From positions 1,178,001-1,242,000 of the forward strand of contig CAVTRI010000002.1 in NCBI GenBank assembly GCA_963737075.1: a stretch of 64,000 nucleotides of DNA. The letters are read 5' to 3'. Both the position numbers and the translations under genes were made by a program. The stretch comes from CAVTRI01 sp963737075. GTDB taxonomy: Bacteria; Actinomycetota; Acidimicrobiia; Acidimicrobiales; Palsa-688. The stretch's first letter is position 1. Every line of letters begins with the position of its first letter. This document shows, in pieces, positions 8,682-18,406 of the stretch. The notes under the pieces were generated by a model. That model searched no databases, had not been told where the DNA came from, and was given only the letters and a program-made list of their open reading frames with translations.

Positions 8682-9846
8682 GTGGCCCGAGGGAGTGCCA
8701 GCCCGTTCGAGATGGTGTTGACCGCAGGAGAGCGGGCTGAGCTTGAGCGGCGGGCCCGCTGGTATACGGGTCCGTACGCGGTGGTGGTGCGGGCCAAGAT
8801 CGTGCTGCTGGCTGCGGATGGTTGTGCGAATGTGGAGATCGCAGCCCGCTGCGATACCAGCCCACAGGTTGGGAGTCGGTGGCGGAAACGGTTCTTCGAA
8901 CAGCGCTTGAAGGGTCTCGAGGACGCTCCCAGGAGCGGAAGACCCCGGGTCTTTTCCCCCTTCGGTGAACGCCGAGATCAAAGCGTTGGCTTGCGAACTT
9001 CCCGCCACCACCGGCGTGCCGTTGTCGCGGTGGAGTTCCGCCGAGCTGGCCCGAGAGCTGATGATCAGGGGTGTGGTGGCGTTCATCTCGGCGGCGACGG
9101 TGTGGCGGACGCTGCGGTCTGATCCCATCAGACCGTGGCTGTACCGGTCGTGGATCTTCCCCCGCGACCCGAACTTCGCCGCCAAAGCGGCGGTGGTGTT
9201 GGATCTATACGCCCGGATCTTCGAGGGACGGCGGCTGACCAAGCGGGAGTTCGTGGTCAGCTCCGATGAGAAGACCAGCATCCAGGCTCGCTGTCGCTGC
9301 CATCCGACGCTTCCGCCCGGCAAGGCCAGGATGATGCGGGTCGAACACGAATACGACCGCGGCGGGGCGCTGTCCTACCTGGCCGCCTACGACGTGCACC
9401 GAGCTCAGGTGTTCGGGCGGACCGAGCCGACCACCGGGATAGAACCGTTCGGCCGGCTGGTCGAACAGGTCATGACCACCGAGCCCTACGCGTCGGCCCG
9501 CCGGGTGTTCTGGATCGTCGACAACGGCAGCAGCCACCGTGGCCGAGCCTCGGTCGACCGCCTCCAACGGGCGTGGCCGAACCTGCGGCTCATCCAGCTT
9601 CCTAACCACGCTTCCTGGTTGAACCAGATCGAGATCGTCTTCTCCATCATCCAACGCAAAGTCGTCACTCCCAACGATTTCGACCACCTCGATCAGATCC
9701 GCGAGCGGCTCGCCGCTTTCGAGGACCGCTACAACATCATGGCCGAACCGTTCGACTGGACCTTCACCCGAGACGACCTGGGCCGCCTGCTCGAGCGCAT
9801 CGCCATCCACGACCCCGCGGCGCCGGCGCTGCCAGCCGCCGCCTGA
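8682..9846 (+). CDS. IS630-family transposase, two frames joined by a likely +1 frameshift
   Basis: Frame one from GTG 8682 encodes the helix-turn-helix region (LTAGERAELERRARWYTGPY, CDTSPQVGSRWRKRFFEQRL, RSGRPRVFSP). Frame two starts after TTTTCCCCC at 8952-8960 and continues VNAEIKALACELP into the DDE nuclease. Catalytic acids are visible: Asp in VVSSDEKTSIQAR, Asp in WIVDNGSSHRG, Glu in NQIEIVFSIIQRK. The C-terminus ends at 9846. The homologous copy A changes frame at the same CCC codon, where it has CCC-TGA, so this may be programmed +1 slippage rather than a mutation. Otherwise the catalytic domain looks intact, and the element could be active. Confidence 0.8.
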
Positions 9847-9850
9847 GTCG

Positions 9851-10186
9851 CTACAGCCCGGCGAGCCAAGCCGAGGGATCACCCAGATACAGCCCACAGG
9901 CGCAATCCAGCGCTTCCTCCGGGCTGCCGCCCATCACGCCGGTGGGCAGGAACGACTCCTCATAATCGTCATGGCTGGCCCGATACATGGCGAATCCCCA
10001 GCGGCTCGCCGAGCCCGCATAGCGAAGCCGGAACAGCGGCGTCACGTCTTCGCCGATCTGGCCGTCCACATACGCGAAACCTGACCGGAACCGCACATTC
10101 ACCCCGGCCAAATCCGGCCAACGCTCCCGTGCACGCTGACCAAGCCGAGATTCCAAAGACCGACGTGTCGAATCAGGGATCTTCAC
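9851..10186 (-). CDS. IS630 passenger protein, unknown function
   Basis: 111 residues with even, coding-like composition: RSLESRLGQRARERWPDLAG, FRSGFAYVDGQIGEDVTPLF, RLRYAGSASRWGFAMYRAS and GSPEEALDCACGLYLG. It lies inside the IS, convergent with the transposase and only 4 bp from its end; the right inverted repeat lies 46 bp beyond its GTG start. The C-terminal DCACGLYLG could bind a metal or be structural. I do not recognise a named domain. Location and orientation say it travels with the element. Confidence 0.7.
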   Translation of the reverse strand: MKIPDSTRRSLESRLGQRARERWPDLAGVNVRFRSGFAYVDGQIGEDVTPLFRLRYAGSASRWGFAMYRASHDDYEESFLPTGVMGGSPEEALDCACGLYLGDPSAWLAGL

Positions 10187-13100
10187 CCACCCGACACTAC
10201 GACCCCATCACCGAACTAACGCGGAGGACCACTAAGGCTCGGGCTGCATACGGGGGATGTGGTCCGTCGCGACGAAGGCAACTACGCGGGCCCGACGATC
10301 ATCCGGGCGGCACGCGTGCGCAATATCGCTCATGGCGGCCAAACGGTGCTATCCGACACGACACGGGGACTGGTGGCAGATGCTCTGCCGGATGGCGCAT
10401 CCTTGCGGGATCTGGGCATTCACCGGCTGAAGGATCTTTCCCGGCCGGAGCGGGTGTTCCAGTTATGTCATCCCGGTCTGGTCGATGACTTTCCTCCGCT
10501 CCGCTCGCTGGACATCCACCCCCATAACTTGCCGGTGCAGCGCACGACCTTTATAGGACGGCAGGCTGAACTGGCCGAAGTGGGGAAGCTGCTCGAAGCC
10601 GAGCGCCTGGTGTCGCTCAATGGTTCGGGCGGCTGTGGGAAGACACGTCTGGCTTTGCAAGTGGCGGCGGAGTCCTCAGATCGGTTTCCCGACGGGGTGT
10701 GGCTGATTGACCTCACCACGGTGACCGACGGCGAGGGTGTGGCCGGCAAGGCGGTCCAGGCTCTGTCGGCCATCCCCGGACCGGCGATGTCACCGCTCGA
10801 CGCCGTTGTGGCCCATCTTCAGGACCGTCGGGTCCTGCTGGTGATCGATAACTGTGAGCACGTCACCGAGGCTGCCAGTGAGCTGGCCGACGCGGTGCTG
10901 GCCGGCTGCCCGGAGGTGACCGTCCTGGCCACTTCCCACCAGCCGCTTGGCGTGGACGGCGAAACCTGCTGGCGTGTTCCTTCGCTTTCGCTCCCGCTGC
11001 AAGACCGGGGGCCGGCGGGGGTTACCGGTCTCGGCGCCTCCGAGGCCGAGCAGCTTTTCACAGACAGAGCAGCCCACGTCCGACCGGGGTTCGTTGCCGA
11101 CGACCGGCCCCGGGAGGCGATCGCCGTGATCTGCCGCCGGCTCGACGGCATTCCCTTGGCCATCGAACTGGCGGCCGCCCGGGTCCGGGTGCTCAACCCG
11201 ACCCAGATCGCGTCCGGTCTCGACGAACGGTTCCGCCTGCTTACCGGCACCTCCCGAGCTGCGCTGCCCCGCCAGCAGACAGTCGAGGCCTCCCTCGACT
11301 GGTCGCACAATCTCCTTACCGAGCCCGAGAAGGTTCTCTTCCGCCGCCTCGGTGTCTTCTCTGGCAGTTTCGACCTCGAGTCCGTCACCGAGGTCTGCGC
11401 CGGCGACGGCATCGAGTTTTGGCAGGTCCTCGACCTGCTCACACTTCTGGTCGACAAAGCCTGGTGGCCGTGGAGGACCATGCCGACATCGCCCGGTACC
11501 GGCTCCTGGAGACCGTTCGGCTCTATGTTCGCAGATGGCTGGACGCGGCGGGAGAGCTGGGGCTGGCCAGCGCTCGCCACTTCGAGCACTTCGCCCGGCG
11601 GGCGGAGACCGCTGCCCCTGCTCTTCAGACCCCAGATGCGCCCGAGTGGTTCGAGCGGCTCGACGATGACCACCCCGACATCGACGCCGCGCTCATGTGG
11701 GCTCGCCTGAACGCGGACTCGGCATCGATCTGCCGGCTGGTTTCGGCTCTCGCGTTCATGTGGACGATGGGCGGCCCGTACCTAAACGTGCCGCCGGCCA
11801 GCGCCATGGAATGGATGGATCTCGCTCTCGAGTCGGATGTGGACATGACGCCGCGTACCCGCGGGATGCTGATCTGGGCGCGCTGCACCATCGGGTTCAC
11901 GGCCCGATGGCGGCTGGGTGGACAGGATCGGATGCTGGCCCTGGCCCGGGAGGGACTGGAGCTGGCCCGTTCCCACGGAGACGACCTCATGCTTGGACGT
12001 TTCCTGGTCGGTGTCGGTCAAGCCATGAACTTCACCATGGACTCCCGCCCGTTTCTCGAAGACGCCCTGGCTGCTTCGGAGCGCGCTGCCGACGAGTTCA
12101 CGATCGCGTTGGCTCATAGCGCCCTGTCGCTTCTGTGGTTCGATCGGGATCCCTCGAGGGGCCGTCATCACGCGTCAGAAGCGGTACGCATCGGCCGCGC
12201 GACTCGGAACCTGCCGGCAGTGTGCGGCGGAAGCGGAGTGACGGGAGTCATCCATCTGCTGCAGGGACGGCCACTCGAGGCCCTCGACTGGTTGAGCCAA
12301 GCCTACGAACTCGGCTTGAAGAGTCGGTTCGCGTTCGGGGTGGTGGTCAACGAGGGGTTCCGGTCACTGGCCTACGCCAGCGCCGCCATGTGGGATGAGG
12401 CGGAGACGTCGATCGACAACCACCGGGACATTGGACGGCGCACAGGTCTCGGTTTGGAGTCTCTTTCGCTGCAGTCGCAGGCGCTGCTCCTCGCCCACCA
12501 GGGACGTCACGAGGAGGCAGTGGCCTCGGCGGCCGTGGCCATCGAGAACACCCCGACGTCGTCGTCGCTCGAGTTCGCCTACGCCAACCTGGTCACGGTT
12601 GAGCTAGCAGCCGGCCATACTGAAGCCGCGGCGCGACACATAAAGGCGACGCGCGAGTGGGCGGACGCCGAGGAGTATGTGTTCAGCCAGGCCCGGGCAG
12701 AGATGCTCGACGCCCGTCTAGAGAGGGGGGCCGGTGACCGTGGCACCTCATCGTCGTTAGCTACCTCGGCGCTTGGCGCCGCGCTGCGCCTCGACGCCCC
12801 CGGTATCGCCATCGACGCCCTCGAGGTGCTCGCGGGCCTGGCCCATGACGCTGGGGATGATGAAACGGCCGCCCGGCTGTTCGGTGCCACACACGCCGCC
12901 CGTACGACGACCGGCTACCAGCTGTGCCTGAGCGAGAGAGACGCCGACCAGAGCGCGATCTCGGAAACGCTCGGCGAGGAGTACGACAGCCTGACCGAGG
13001 AGGGTGCCGCCCTCTCACTCTCCGACGCTGCGTCCTATGCCACCCGAGGCCGAGGAACACGCCGTCGGCCACAGTCAGGCTGGGACAGCCTCACCCCCGT

Positions 13101-13329
13101 CGAAACCCAGATCGCCGAGTTGGTGTCAGCCGGTCGCACCAACGCACAGATCGGCCGGCAGCTATTCGTATCGCCGCGCACCATCCAGACCTACCTGACC
13201 GCGATCTTCCGGAAACTCAACGTCCGCTCCCGCGCCGAACTGGCCTCAACCGCCGCGCTCAAACGCCGCTGACAAGTATGTCAACTCTAGTCCGTACTCA
13301 CGATCTCTGAGCTGATGCTAGGTAGCTCG

Positions 13330-14066
13330 AGGCCAGGGCGCCGCTGTCGGGGGCGTTCAAGGTGGCGGCACAGACGGGGATGGTCGGTGTCAACCCGATG
13401 CGCGGCGTGGCCCGGCCGCGGCCAGCACGGTCGATCCCAAGCACTGGTCACCCGAGCAGGCGAGGGAGTTCGTGACCCTGATGGAGGGTGGCCGCACGTG
13501 GCCGGTATGGGCATTCCTGCTCGGCGCCGGCCTCCGCATCGGCGAGCTGGTGTGCCTGCGCTGGAACACGTCGATCTCAGGGCCCGCCGGGTGCGAGTAG
13601 TCAGCTTCGTGTCCACACTGGGCCACAACCTGCAGCCCTCCACTGGCAGGAGCCGGGACGCTGTGCGGACAATCGATCTGGACGAGGGCCTTGTTGGTGT
13701 GCTGCGCCAGCAGCGCAAGCTCCAGGCCGAGAAGCGGCTGGCTGCTTCCTCCTGGGTGGACAGCGGCATGGTGTTCACCAAGCTCGACGGCGAGCCGTAC
13801 CACCCGCAGTACCTGTCCAAGCTCCTCGGTCGCTACACCGAGGAGCTCGGGCTGCCTAGGCTGACCGCCCACGGGCTGCGCCACACCAGCGCCACGCTTA
13901 TGCTCGCCAGCGGCGTGCCGCCCAGGTCGCCGCTGAGCGGCTCGGCCACGCCGATGCCACGCTGTTCACCAACCTGTACAGCCATGTCACCCCGACCATG
14001 CAGCGCGAGGCGGCGGAGAAGATCGGAGCGGCGCTGTTTGGGACCGAGCCGACTGCGAGACGCTGA
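13330..14066 (+). pseudogene. Tyrosine recombinase (phage-type integrase), broken
   Basis: Remnants in three frames, in order: LSGAFKVAAQTGMVGVNPMR, then HWSPEQAREFVTLMEGGRTW with GAGLRIGELVCLRW (first catalytic Arg), then RVVSFVSTLGHNLQP to YLSKLLGRYTEELGLPRL, and HGLRHTSATLMLASGV (His-x-x-Arg box). After a further shift near 13920 come VAAERLGHADATLFTNLYSH with the nucleophile Tyr, and the stop at 14064-14066. The N-terminal SAM-like domain is mostly missing. At least three frameshifts. Possibly the integrase of a lost mobile element. Confidence 0.8.
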
Positions 14067-14183
14067 GGGCAAAGCTGAGGGGGACACGTCGATGGTCGAT
14101 TTACGTTGTCACCTCGAAATCGGCCTCTGAGGATGCGAGGAGCAGTTCTCCGCCGGCGAGTTGCTCATCGAGGGAGGAGGGTC

Positions 14184-15023
14184 ATGCGCAAACTCGAGCT
14201 CCTAGCTGAAGGATTCGCCTTTCCCGAGGCGCCGCGTTGGCACGACGGTCATCTATGGATCTCGGACATGCATGGGCCGTGCGTTATGCGAATCGACCCT
14301 GCCGGTCGATCCCATCAGGTGGTCGAGATCTCCGGGTCGCCGTCTGGTCTGGGATGGCTTCCTGACGGCCGGCTGCTGGTCGTGTCGATGCACGATCGCA
14401 AGGTGCTCCGGCTTGACCCCGGCGGGCTGGTGGAGCATGCGGACCTGAGCTCGGTGGCAACCTGGCACTGCAACGATATGGTCGTAGACGCCCAAGGCCG
14501 CGCGTATGTGGGCAACTTCGGGAGCGGCGCTCCTCCCGGGCAACCGATCGTGCCGGGCAAGCTGGCATTGGTCCACCCCGGTGGCAGCGTGCTGGTCGCG
14601 GCAGACGACATGTGGTTTGCCAATGGCATGGTGATCACCCCCGACGGACCCAGACTGATCGTGGCGGAGACCCGATCCGCGCCACCTCGTTTGACTGCAT
14701 TCTCAATTGCCGACGACGGGTCGTTGAGCGGACGGACGGTTCTCGCCCGGTTCGAGAGCGAGGCGCCTGATGGCGTCTGCCTCGACGCCGAGGGAGCCGT
14801 CTGGGTCGCCAGCCCCTTCACAAACGAGGCATTGCGCGTAGTGAATGGCCGGATCGTCGAGCGGATTTCGACGGGAGATCAGGGTTGCTATGCCGTGGCG
14901 CTGGGAGGCATGGACGGCAGGACGCTATTCATGTGCACGTCTGGGTCGTGGATACCCGAGGAAGCGAAGAAGCGGCGTAACGGTCGGGTGAGCGTCGCCA
15001 GCGTCGACGTACCGGCGGCCTGA
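14184..15023 (+). CDS. SMP-30/gluconolactonase-type hydrolase
   Basis: 279 residues forming a six-bladed propeller of the SMP-30 family. The metal ligands are visible: Glu in FAFPEAPRWHDGHLWISD, Asn in WHCNDMVVDAQGRAYVGN, and Asp in APDGVCLDAEGAVWVAS. Members hydrolyse sugar or other lactones using Ca or Zn. GGGAGGAGGG sits directly before the ATG at 14184, which settles the start. It is convergent with the P450 operon, with a 14-bp gap, so it is a separate transcript, but its enzyme class fits the sugar/lactone theme of the island. The true substrate is unknown. Confidence 0.9.
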   Translation: MRKLELLAEGFAFPEAPRWHDGHLWISDMHGPCVMRIDPAGRSHQVVEISGSPSGLGWLPDGRLLVVSMHDRKVLRLDPGGLVEHADLSSVATWHCNDMVVDAQGRAYVGNFGSGAPPGQPIVPGKLALVHPGGSVLVAADDMWFANGMVITPDGPRLIVAETRSAPPRLTAFSIADDGSLSGRTVLARFESEAPDGVCLDAEGAVWVASPFTNEALRVVNGRIVERISTGDQGCYAVALGGMDGRTLFMCTSGSWIPEEAKKRRNGRVSVASVDVPAA

Positions 15024-15037
15024 GGGCTAGCGCTGGC

Positions 15038-16246
15038 TCAGGCACCAAGCTCAACGACGAGCGACTTGGGTCCCCACATCATGAACGAGTCGGTCCGTTC
15101 CGGGGCACGCACCAGTCGCATGTTCGGGGCGCGCTCCAAGAGCAGGTCGAGGGCGATGCGGGTTTCCATCCGAGCCAGCATGGCTCCGGGGCAGAGATAC
15201 AGCCCGACGCCAAATGACATGTGCCGGCGCCTCAAGGTGTCAAGGTCGCGGTCGAGGCGGAACGAATCAGGGTCGTCCCACACTGACGGGTCTCGGTTGG
15301 CCGACGCATAGAGCCCGTGCGCCTTGCTGTTGACCGGAAGGTTGACGCCGTGTACAGAAACTGGTCTCTTGTTAGTTCGAAACAAGCCCAGCACTGGCGG
15401 ATCGAAGCGCAAGCTCTCCTCGATGGCCAGGTCGCGCAGGTCCGGATCCTTCACCACCCGGTTCCATAGGCCTTCGTCGAGCAGGCGCCACACCAGGTTG
15501 CCGATCAGCGAGGTGGTCGTTTCGTTGCCGCCGACCAACAGAAGAAGGATCAGCGGCAAGAGTTGGTCGACGGTGAATGGTCGCCCGTCGTGCGCTGCTT
15601 CCACGAGTGACGTCAGCACGTCATCGGGGCGTTCCGACGGCGACTGGGTGCGCCGCCGCTCGAGCTCTTCCCGGAAGAACGCGTCGATCTTGGCTCGAGC
15701 GGATGCCTGGACGGCGGCGTCGGCGGAGTTTTGTCCCGCCATGAACTCGTCGGACCACTCTTTGAAGTCCGAGCCTCGCTCGGGAGGCACACCGAGGACG
15801 CGGGAGATGATGGTGATCGGCAGAGGCATGCCCAAGGAGGCGATGAGATCGACGGGACCGTTCGCTGGGAGGTCCTTCACCAGGCGGTCAGCGACCTCGC
15901 GGACCATCGGCTCCATGGCGGCGACCCGCCGGTTGCCGAACGCCGTGGTCACCAGCCGTCGGTACACCGTGTGCTCAGGCGGGTCGGATCGGAGACCGCC
16001 CTCCCTGGTGTAGATGGGCCCCTGGCCCCATTCCGACGACCAAACATCAATGTTCCGAAACAACTCGTCGACGTCTGCGTGCCGTGAGATCGTGAAAAAT
16101 CCACGCTCCCCGAAGTCGGCAAAGTGGTGCACGGGGCACGAGTCACGGAGGAAACGATGGGCGTCGGCGGGTGCTGACAGGACGTCGGGAGCGAACGGGT
16201 CGTACATGCTGATCGGTTGTCTGCCATTGGAGCGCATGTGCGTCAC
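15038..16246 (-). CDS. Cytochrome P450
   Basis: 402 residues, normal for a soluble bacterial P450. Motifs: LLLLVGGNETTTSL (I-helix oxygen-activation segment), EESLRFDPP (ExxR), and FGVGLYLCPGAML (heme loop with the Cys ligand; the usual His of FGxGxHxC is Tyr). GTG 16246 is preferred over ATG 16237 because AAAGGTGG lies 4 bases upstream. It is the last gene of the aldolase-amidohydrolase-P450 operon, 19 bp after the amidohydrolase. It needs a ferredoxin and reductase, not encoded here. Likely hydroxylates the compound handled by the operon. Confidence 0.92.
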   Translation of the reverse strand: MTHMRSNGRQPISMYDPFAPDVLSAPADAHRFLRDSCPVHHFADFGERGFFTISRHADVDELFRNIDVWSSEWGQGPIYTREGGLRSDPPEHTVYRRLVTTAFGNRRVAAMEPMVREVADRLVKDLPANGPVDLIASLGMPLPITIISRVLGVPPERGSDFKEWSDEFMAGQNSADAAVQASARAKIDAFFREELERRRTQSPSERPDDVLTSLVEAAHDGRPFTVDQLLPLILLLLVGGNETTTSLIGNLVWRLLDEGLWNRVVKDPDLRDLAIEESLRFDPPVLGLFRTNKRPVSVHGVNLPVNSKAHGLYASANRDPSVWDDPDSFRLDRDLDTLRRRHMSFGVGLYLCPGAMLARMETRIALDLLLERAPNMRLVRAPERTDSFMMWGPKSLVVELGA

Positions 16247-16265
16247 GTTGCCACCTTTGTCGGAG

Positions 16266-17531
16266 TCAGTAGGCGTTGGGGTCGTTCTGAACCAGTATCG
16301 GGACGTCGTGGCGGTACAGCTCGGCCGCGTTCTGCCAGGTGACGCGGCGGATGTCCGCCTTCGGGAGGTATCCGATTTCCCGGTGGATCGTTTCCTGGGT
16401 GTCCGGCCACGTGGAGTCGCAATGGGGGTAGTCCGATTCCACCAGGATGTTTCCCACGCCGATCCGCTCACGCTGGACGAACGATGACGGGTCCTCGACG
16501 GCGCAGAACCAGAAGTTGCGTTGGAGCACCTCGGCTGGCGTGAGCTCGACGTCGGGCGTCCACGTTCCATACATGTCGTGGTAGCTGAGCATGTGGTCCA
16601 GCCTGTCTAGGAGGCCGGCCACCCACCCGATGCCGCCCTCCGACATGCAGATCTTCAAGTCCGGGTAACGGACTGGAAGCTTTGAGTACAGCCAGTCCAC
16701 CGCCGCGAACATGGCGTATGCGAAGAAGAGCACCCCGACCGTGTCGGTCGGGGCGTCATCGGCGGTGGCGGGGGAGCTTCCCGACGACCCGATATGTAGA
16801 TTGACCACCGTGCCGGTTTCTGCGCAGGCTTGCATCACCGGATCCCAGTGGCCGGAGTGTAACGATGGCAGGCCCAGCTTCTGGGGAGCCTCTGAGAACG
16901 TCACCGCCTTGAAGCCGCGCTCGGCGTTGCGTCGGATCTCCTCGGCTCCGACGATCGGGTCGAGCAACCAGGGGATCTGGCAGGGGATAATACGCTGGGG
17001 GTAGGGACCGGCCCAGCTCTCGATGTGCCAGTCGTTCCATGCTCGCACGACCGCGAACGCTAGCTCCCTGTCTGCAATGCCAAGCTGCAGACGTTGGCCG
17101 GCGAATCCGGGCAGGAACGACGGGAAGTTCACCGAGGCATAGATACCGTTCAGGTCCATGTCAGCGATTCGAGCGTCGATGTCCCAGGCGCCGCGGCGCA
17201 TCTCGTCGAAACGCGTGGGCTCGAAGCTGTATTCGCTGACGGGGCGCCCGACCACCGCGTTGAATCCGACATTTGGGATGTCCTGACCGTCAAACACCCA
17301 CACCTGGGTCCGGTTGTCCCGCTCCACGACATGGGGAGCGCGCTCGGCGAACTTCCTGGCGACGCGGCCGGTGAAGGTGTCGGGTGGCTCGACGATGTGG
17401 TCGTCAGCCGATATCACCGTGTAACGGCGGGCTCGTCGCTGCGGTTCGGGCAGGAACGTCGCTCTCCCGCCGATTTTGCCGCCGGTGGTGAACGAGCGGT
17501 CGCTGGTCAGGTCCTCAAGGCGGATGCTCAC
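16266..17531 (-). CDS. Amidohydrolase-2 (ACMSD-type) family protein
   Basis: 421 residues. VISADDHIVEPPDTFTGRV at the front replaces the HxH-type metal motif with DDH, as in one branch of the family. Further ligands are likely in VNLHIGSSG (His) and VESDYPHCDSTWPDT (Asp/His). The ACMSD-like amidohydrolase-2 family contains mostly decarboxylases and hydrolases of aromatic or enol acids. Start GTG 17531 overlaps the stop of the aldolase gene (GTGA), so the two are translationally coupled. Decarboxylation of a ring-cleavage or keto acid product is a reasonable guess. Confidence 0.85.
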   Translation of the reverse strand: MSIRLEDLTSDRSFTTGGKIGGRATFLPEPQRRARRYTVISADDHIVEPPDTFTGRVARKFAERAPHVVERDNRTQVWVFDGQDIPNVGFNAVVGRPVSEYSFEPTRFDEMRRGAWDIDARIADMDLNGIYASVNFPSFLPGFAGQRLQLGIADRELAFAVVRAWNDWHIESWAGPYPQRIIPCQIPWLLDPIVGAEEIRRNAERGFKAVTFSEAPQKLGLPSLHSGHWDPVMQACAETGTVVNLHIGSSGSSPATADDAPTDTVGVLFFAYAMFAAVDWLYSKLPVRYPDLKICMSEGGIGWVAGLLDRLDHMLSYHDMYGTWTPDVELTPAEVLQRNFWFCAVEDPSSFVQRERIGVGNILVESDYPHCDSTWPDTQETIHREIGYLPKADIRRVTWQNAAELYRHDVPILVQNDPNAY

Positions 17532-18316
17532 TGGAGCACTTCCTGCGACCGCCGCAAAACCGATCGTACCGCCCCACCCCAGAAGAAGTCGGTTCCCCGC
17601 TCGAGGAGCGACGCCTTCATCGGCCCGACCAGCGTCTCGGGCAACACGGTGTGGGGCCGGCCGGCGGTGACTACGTCGTACATCAGTCGGCACTGCCGGT
17701 CCAGCGTCGCCGCCCGATAGGTGGCCTCCTCCACGGTGGGTCCAGTGACAATGACGCCGTGATTGGCCAGGATGACCACGGAAGCGTTTCCTACCCTCTC
17801 GGCCAACTCCGCTCCCAGTTCCGCGGTCGCCACCTCTCCGGTGTATTCATCGACGAAAGCCATATCGCCGGCAAACATGGATGTCGTCTGATGCACCATC
17901 TCGGGCAGCAGCCCGAGTGCCGCGAGTGCCGTTGCATGGTAGGGGTGGTTGTGGATCACGACCGCGGTATCGGGCCGCTGGCGGTGAAGCTCGGTGTGGA
18001 TGTGTATGGCGGGGGTGACGTCCCACCGGCCCTCGACCACGCGTCCGTCGTTATCTACCCGGCACAGGTCCGACGCGGTGATCTCTTCCCACCACAGACC
18101 CCATGGGTTGACCCACATGGTTTCCGACGTGCCGGCCCGCATTGTGATGTGGCCGGCGATGTTCTCAGTGAACTCGCTGCGCGCCAGAATCTGGAAGGCG
18201 CACGCAAGTTTCTGTCTCTCGGTCAGATCCGGCACCGCTGGTACGATCCGTGGTGACCACTCGTTCCGACCCCCGGCAACGCGCACCGCTCGCCGGTCTC
18301 CACTTACAGTCGTCAA
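17528..18316 (-). CDS. Class II aldolase/adducin family protein
   Basis: 262 residues. The zinc site is visible in AIHIHTELHRQRPD and VVIHNHPYHATALAALG, and ILANHGVIVTG gives the further His. NIAGHITMRAG is the phosphate/substrate loop region. Family members cleave sugar phosphates such as fuculose- or ribulose-phosphate, or act on other hydroxy-ketone acids. The start is TTG 18316 with a strong AGGAGGT 8-9 bases upstream; no better ATG or GTG is near. First gene of the operon, divergent from the FadR-like regulator 90 bp away. Confidence 0.88.
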   Translation of the reverse strand: MTTVSGDRRAVRVAGGRNEWSPRIVPAVPDLTERQKLACAFQILARSEFTENIAGHITMRAGTSETMWVNPWGLWWEEITASDLCRVDNDGRVVEGRWDVTPAIHIHTELHRQRPDTAVVIHNHPYHATALAALGLLPEMVHQTTSMFAGDMAFVDEYTGEVATAELGAELAERVGNASVVILANHGVIVTGPTVEEATYRAATLDRQCRLMYDVVTAGRPHTVLPETLVGPMKASLLERGTDFFWGGAVRSVLRRSQEVLQ

Positions 18317-18369
18317 GACAATGACCTCCTGTTCGAAATCATCTGGAAATTAGTTCGTCGTCCGCAGCC

Positions 18370-18391
18370 AAAGCAATAGGCGGAGTGCTTT
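18370..18391. promoter_or_regulatory. Candidate operator, AAAGCA-N10-TGCTTT
   Basis: A perfect 6+6 inverted repeat with a 10-bp spacer lies in the 90-bp gap between the divergent aldolase operon and the FadR-like gene, ending 15 bp before the latter's ATG. Placement fits an autoregulatory GntR-family site. FadR-group sites usually have a shorter core, so the match is positional rather than by consensus. Confidence 0.35.
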
Positions 18392-18406
18392 GATAAGACA
18401 TTCGCG

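Larger units (their letters stand above)
8588..10232 (+). mobile_element. IS630-family element, copy B, with passenger gene
   Basis: Ends are defined by inverted repeats (AGTGGTCCACCGCGG at the left; the right end reads GTGGTCCTCCGCG on the other strand) and by a duplicated TA (8586-8587 and 10233-10234). The host gene reads caac-TA at the left flank and TA-aggctc at the right, so one TA is the original target. The unit removed is 1647 bp, a multiple of three. It holds a two-frame transposase on the plus strand and a 111-residue gene on the minus strand. Confidence 0.9.
8249..13272 (+). pseudogene. Cyclase-STAND ATPase-LuxR regulator, split by an IS and a frameshift
   Basis: Before the insertion lies a class III nucleotide-cyclase front (GTVTLLLSDVEGSTRAW, then EEGEGDSFVAAFGRARDAV). 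After it come the cyclase rest (LRLGLHTGDV, GPTIIRAARV), a STAND/NB-ARC ATPase (FIGRQAELAEV, GSGGCGKTRLAL as P-loop, VLLVIDNCEHV as Walker B, GIPLAIELAAARV) and helical repeats. The end is a LuxR helix-turn-helix (LTPVETQIAELVSAGRTNA). Mycobacterial regulators have this order. IS630 copy B occupies 8588-10232; joining the flanks gives Q-L-R-L-G-L-H in frame. A second lesion at about 11453-11460 (GACAAAGCC, one base short) shifts the frame between LLTLLVDK and SLVAVEDHAD. The ATG at 8249 is the likely start; a GTG at 8186 is also open. Known family role: ligand-responsive transcription control. Confidence 0.9.

Noticed and set aside
13330..14066. Active integrase defining an integrated island from 13.3 kb onward
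   Set aside because: It is broken in at least three places and lacks its N-terminus; no flanking direct repeats were recognised.
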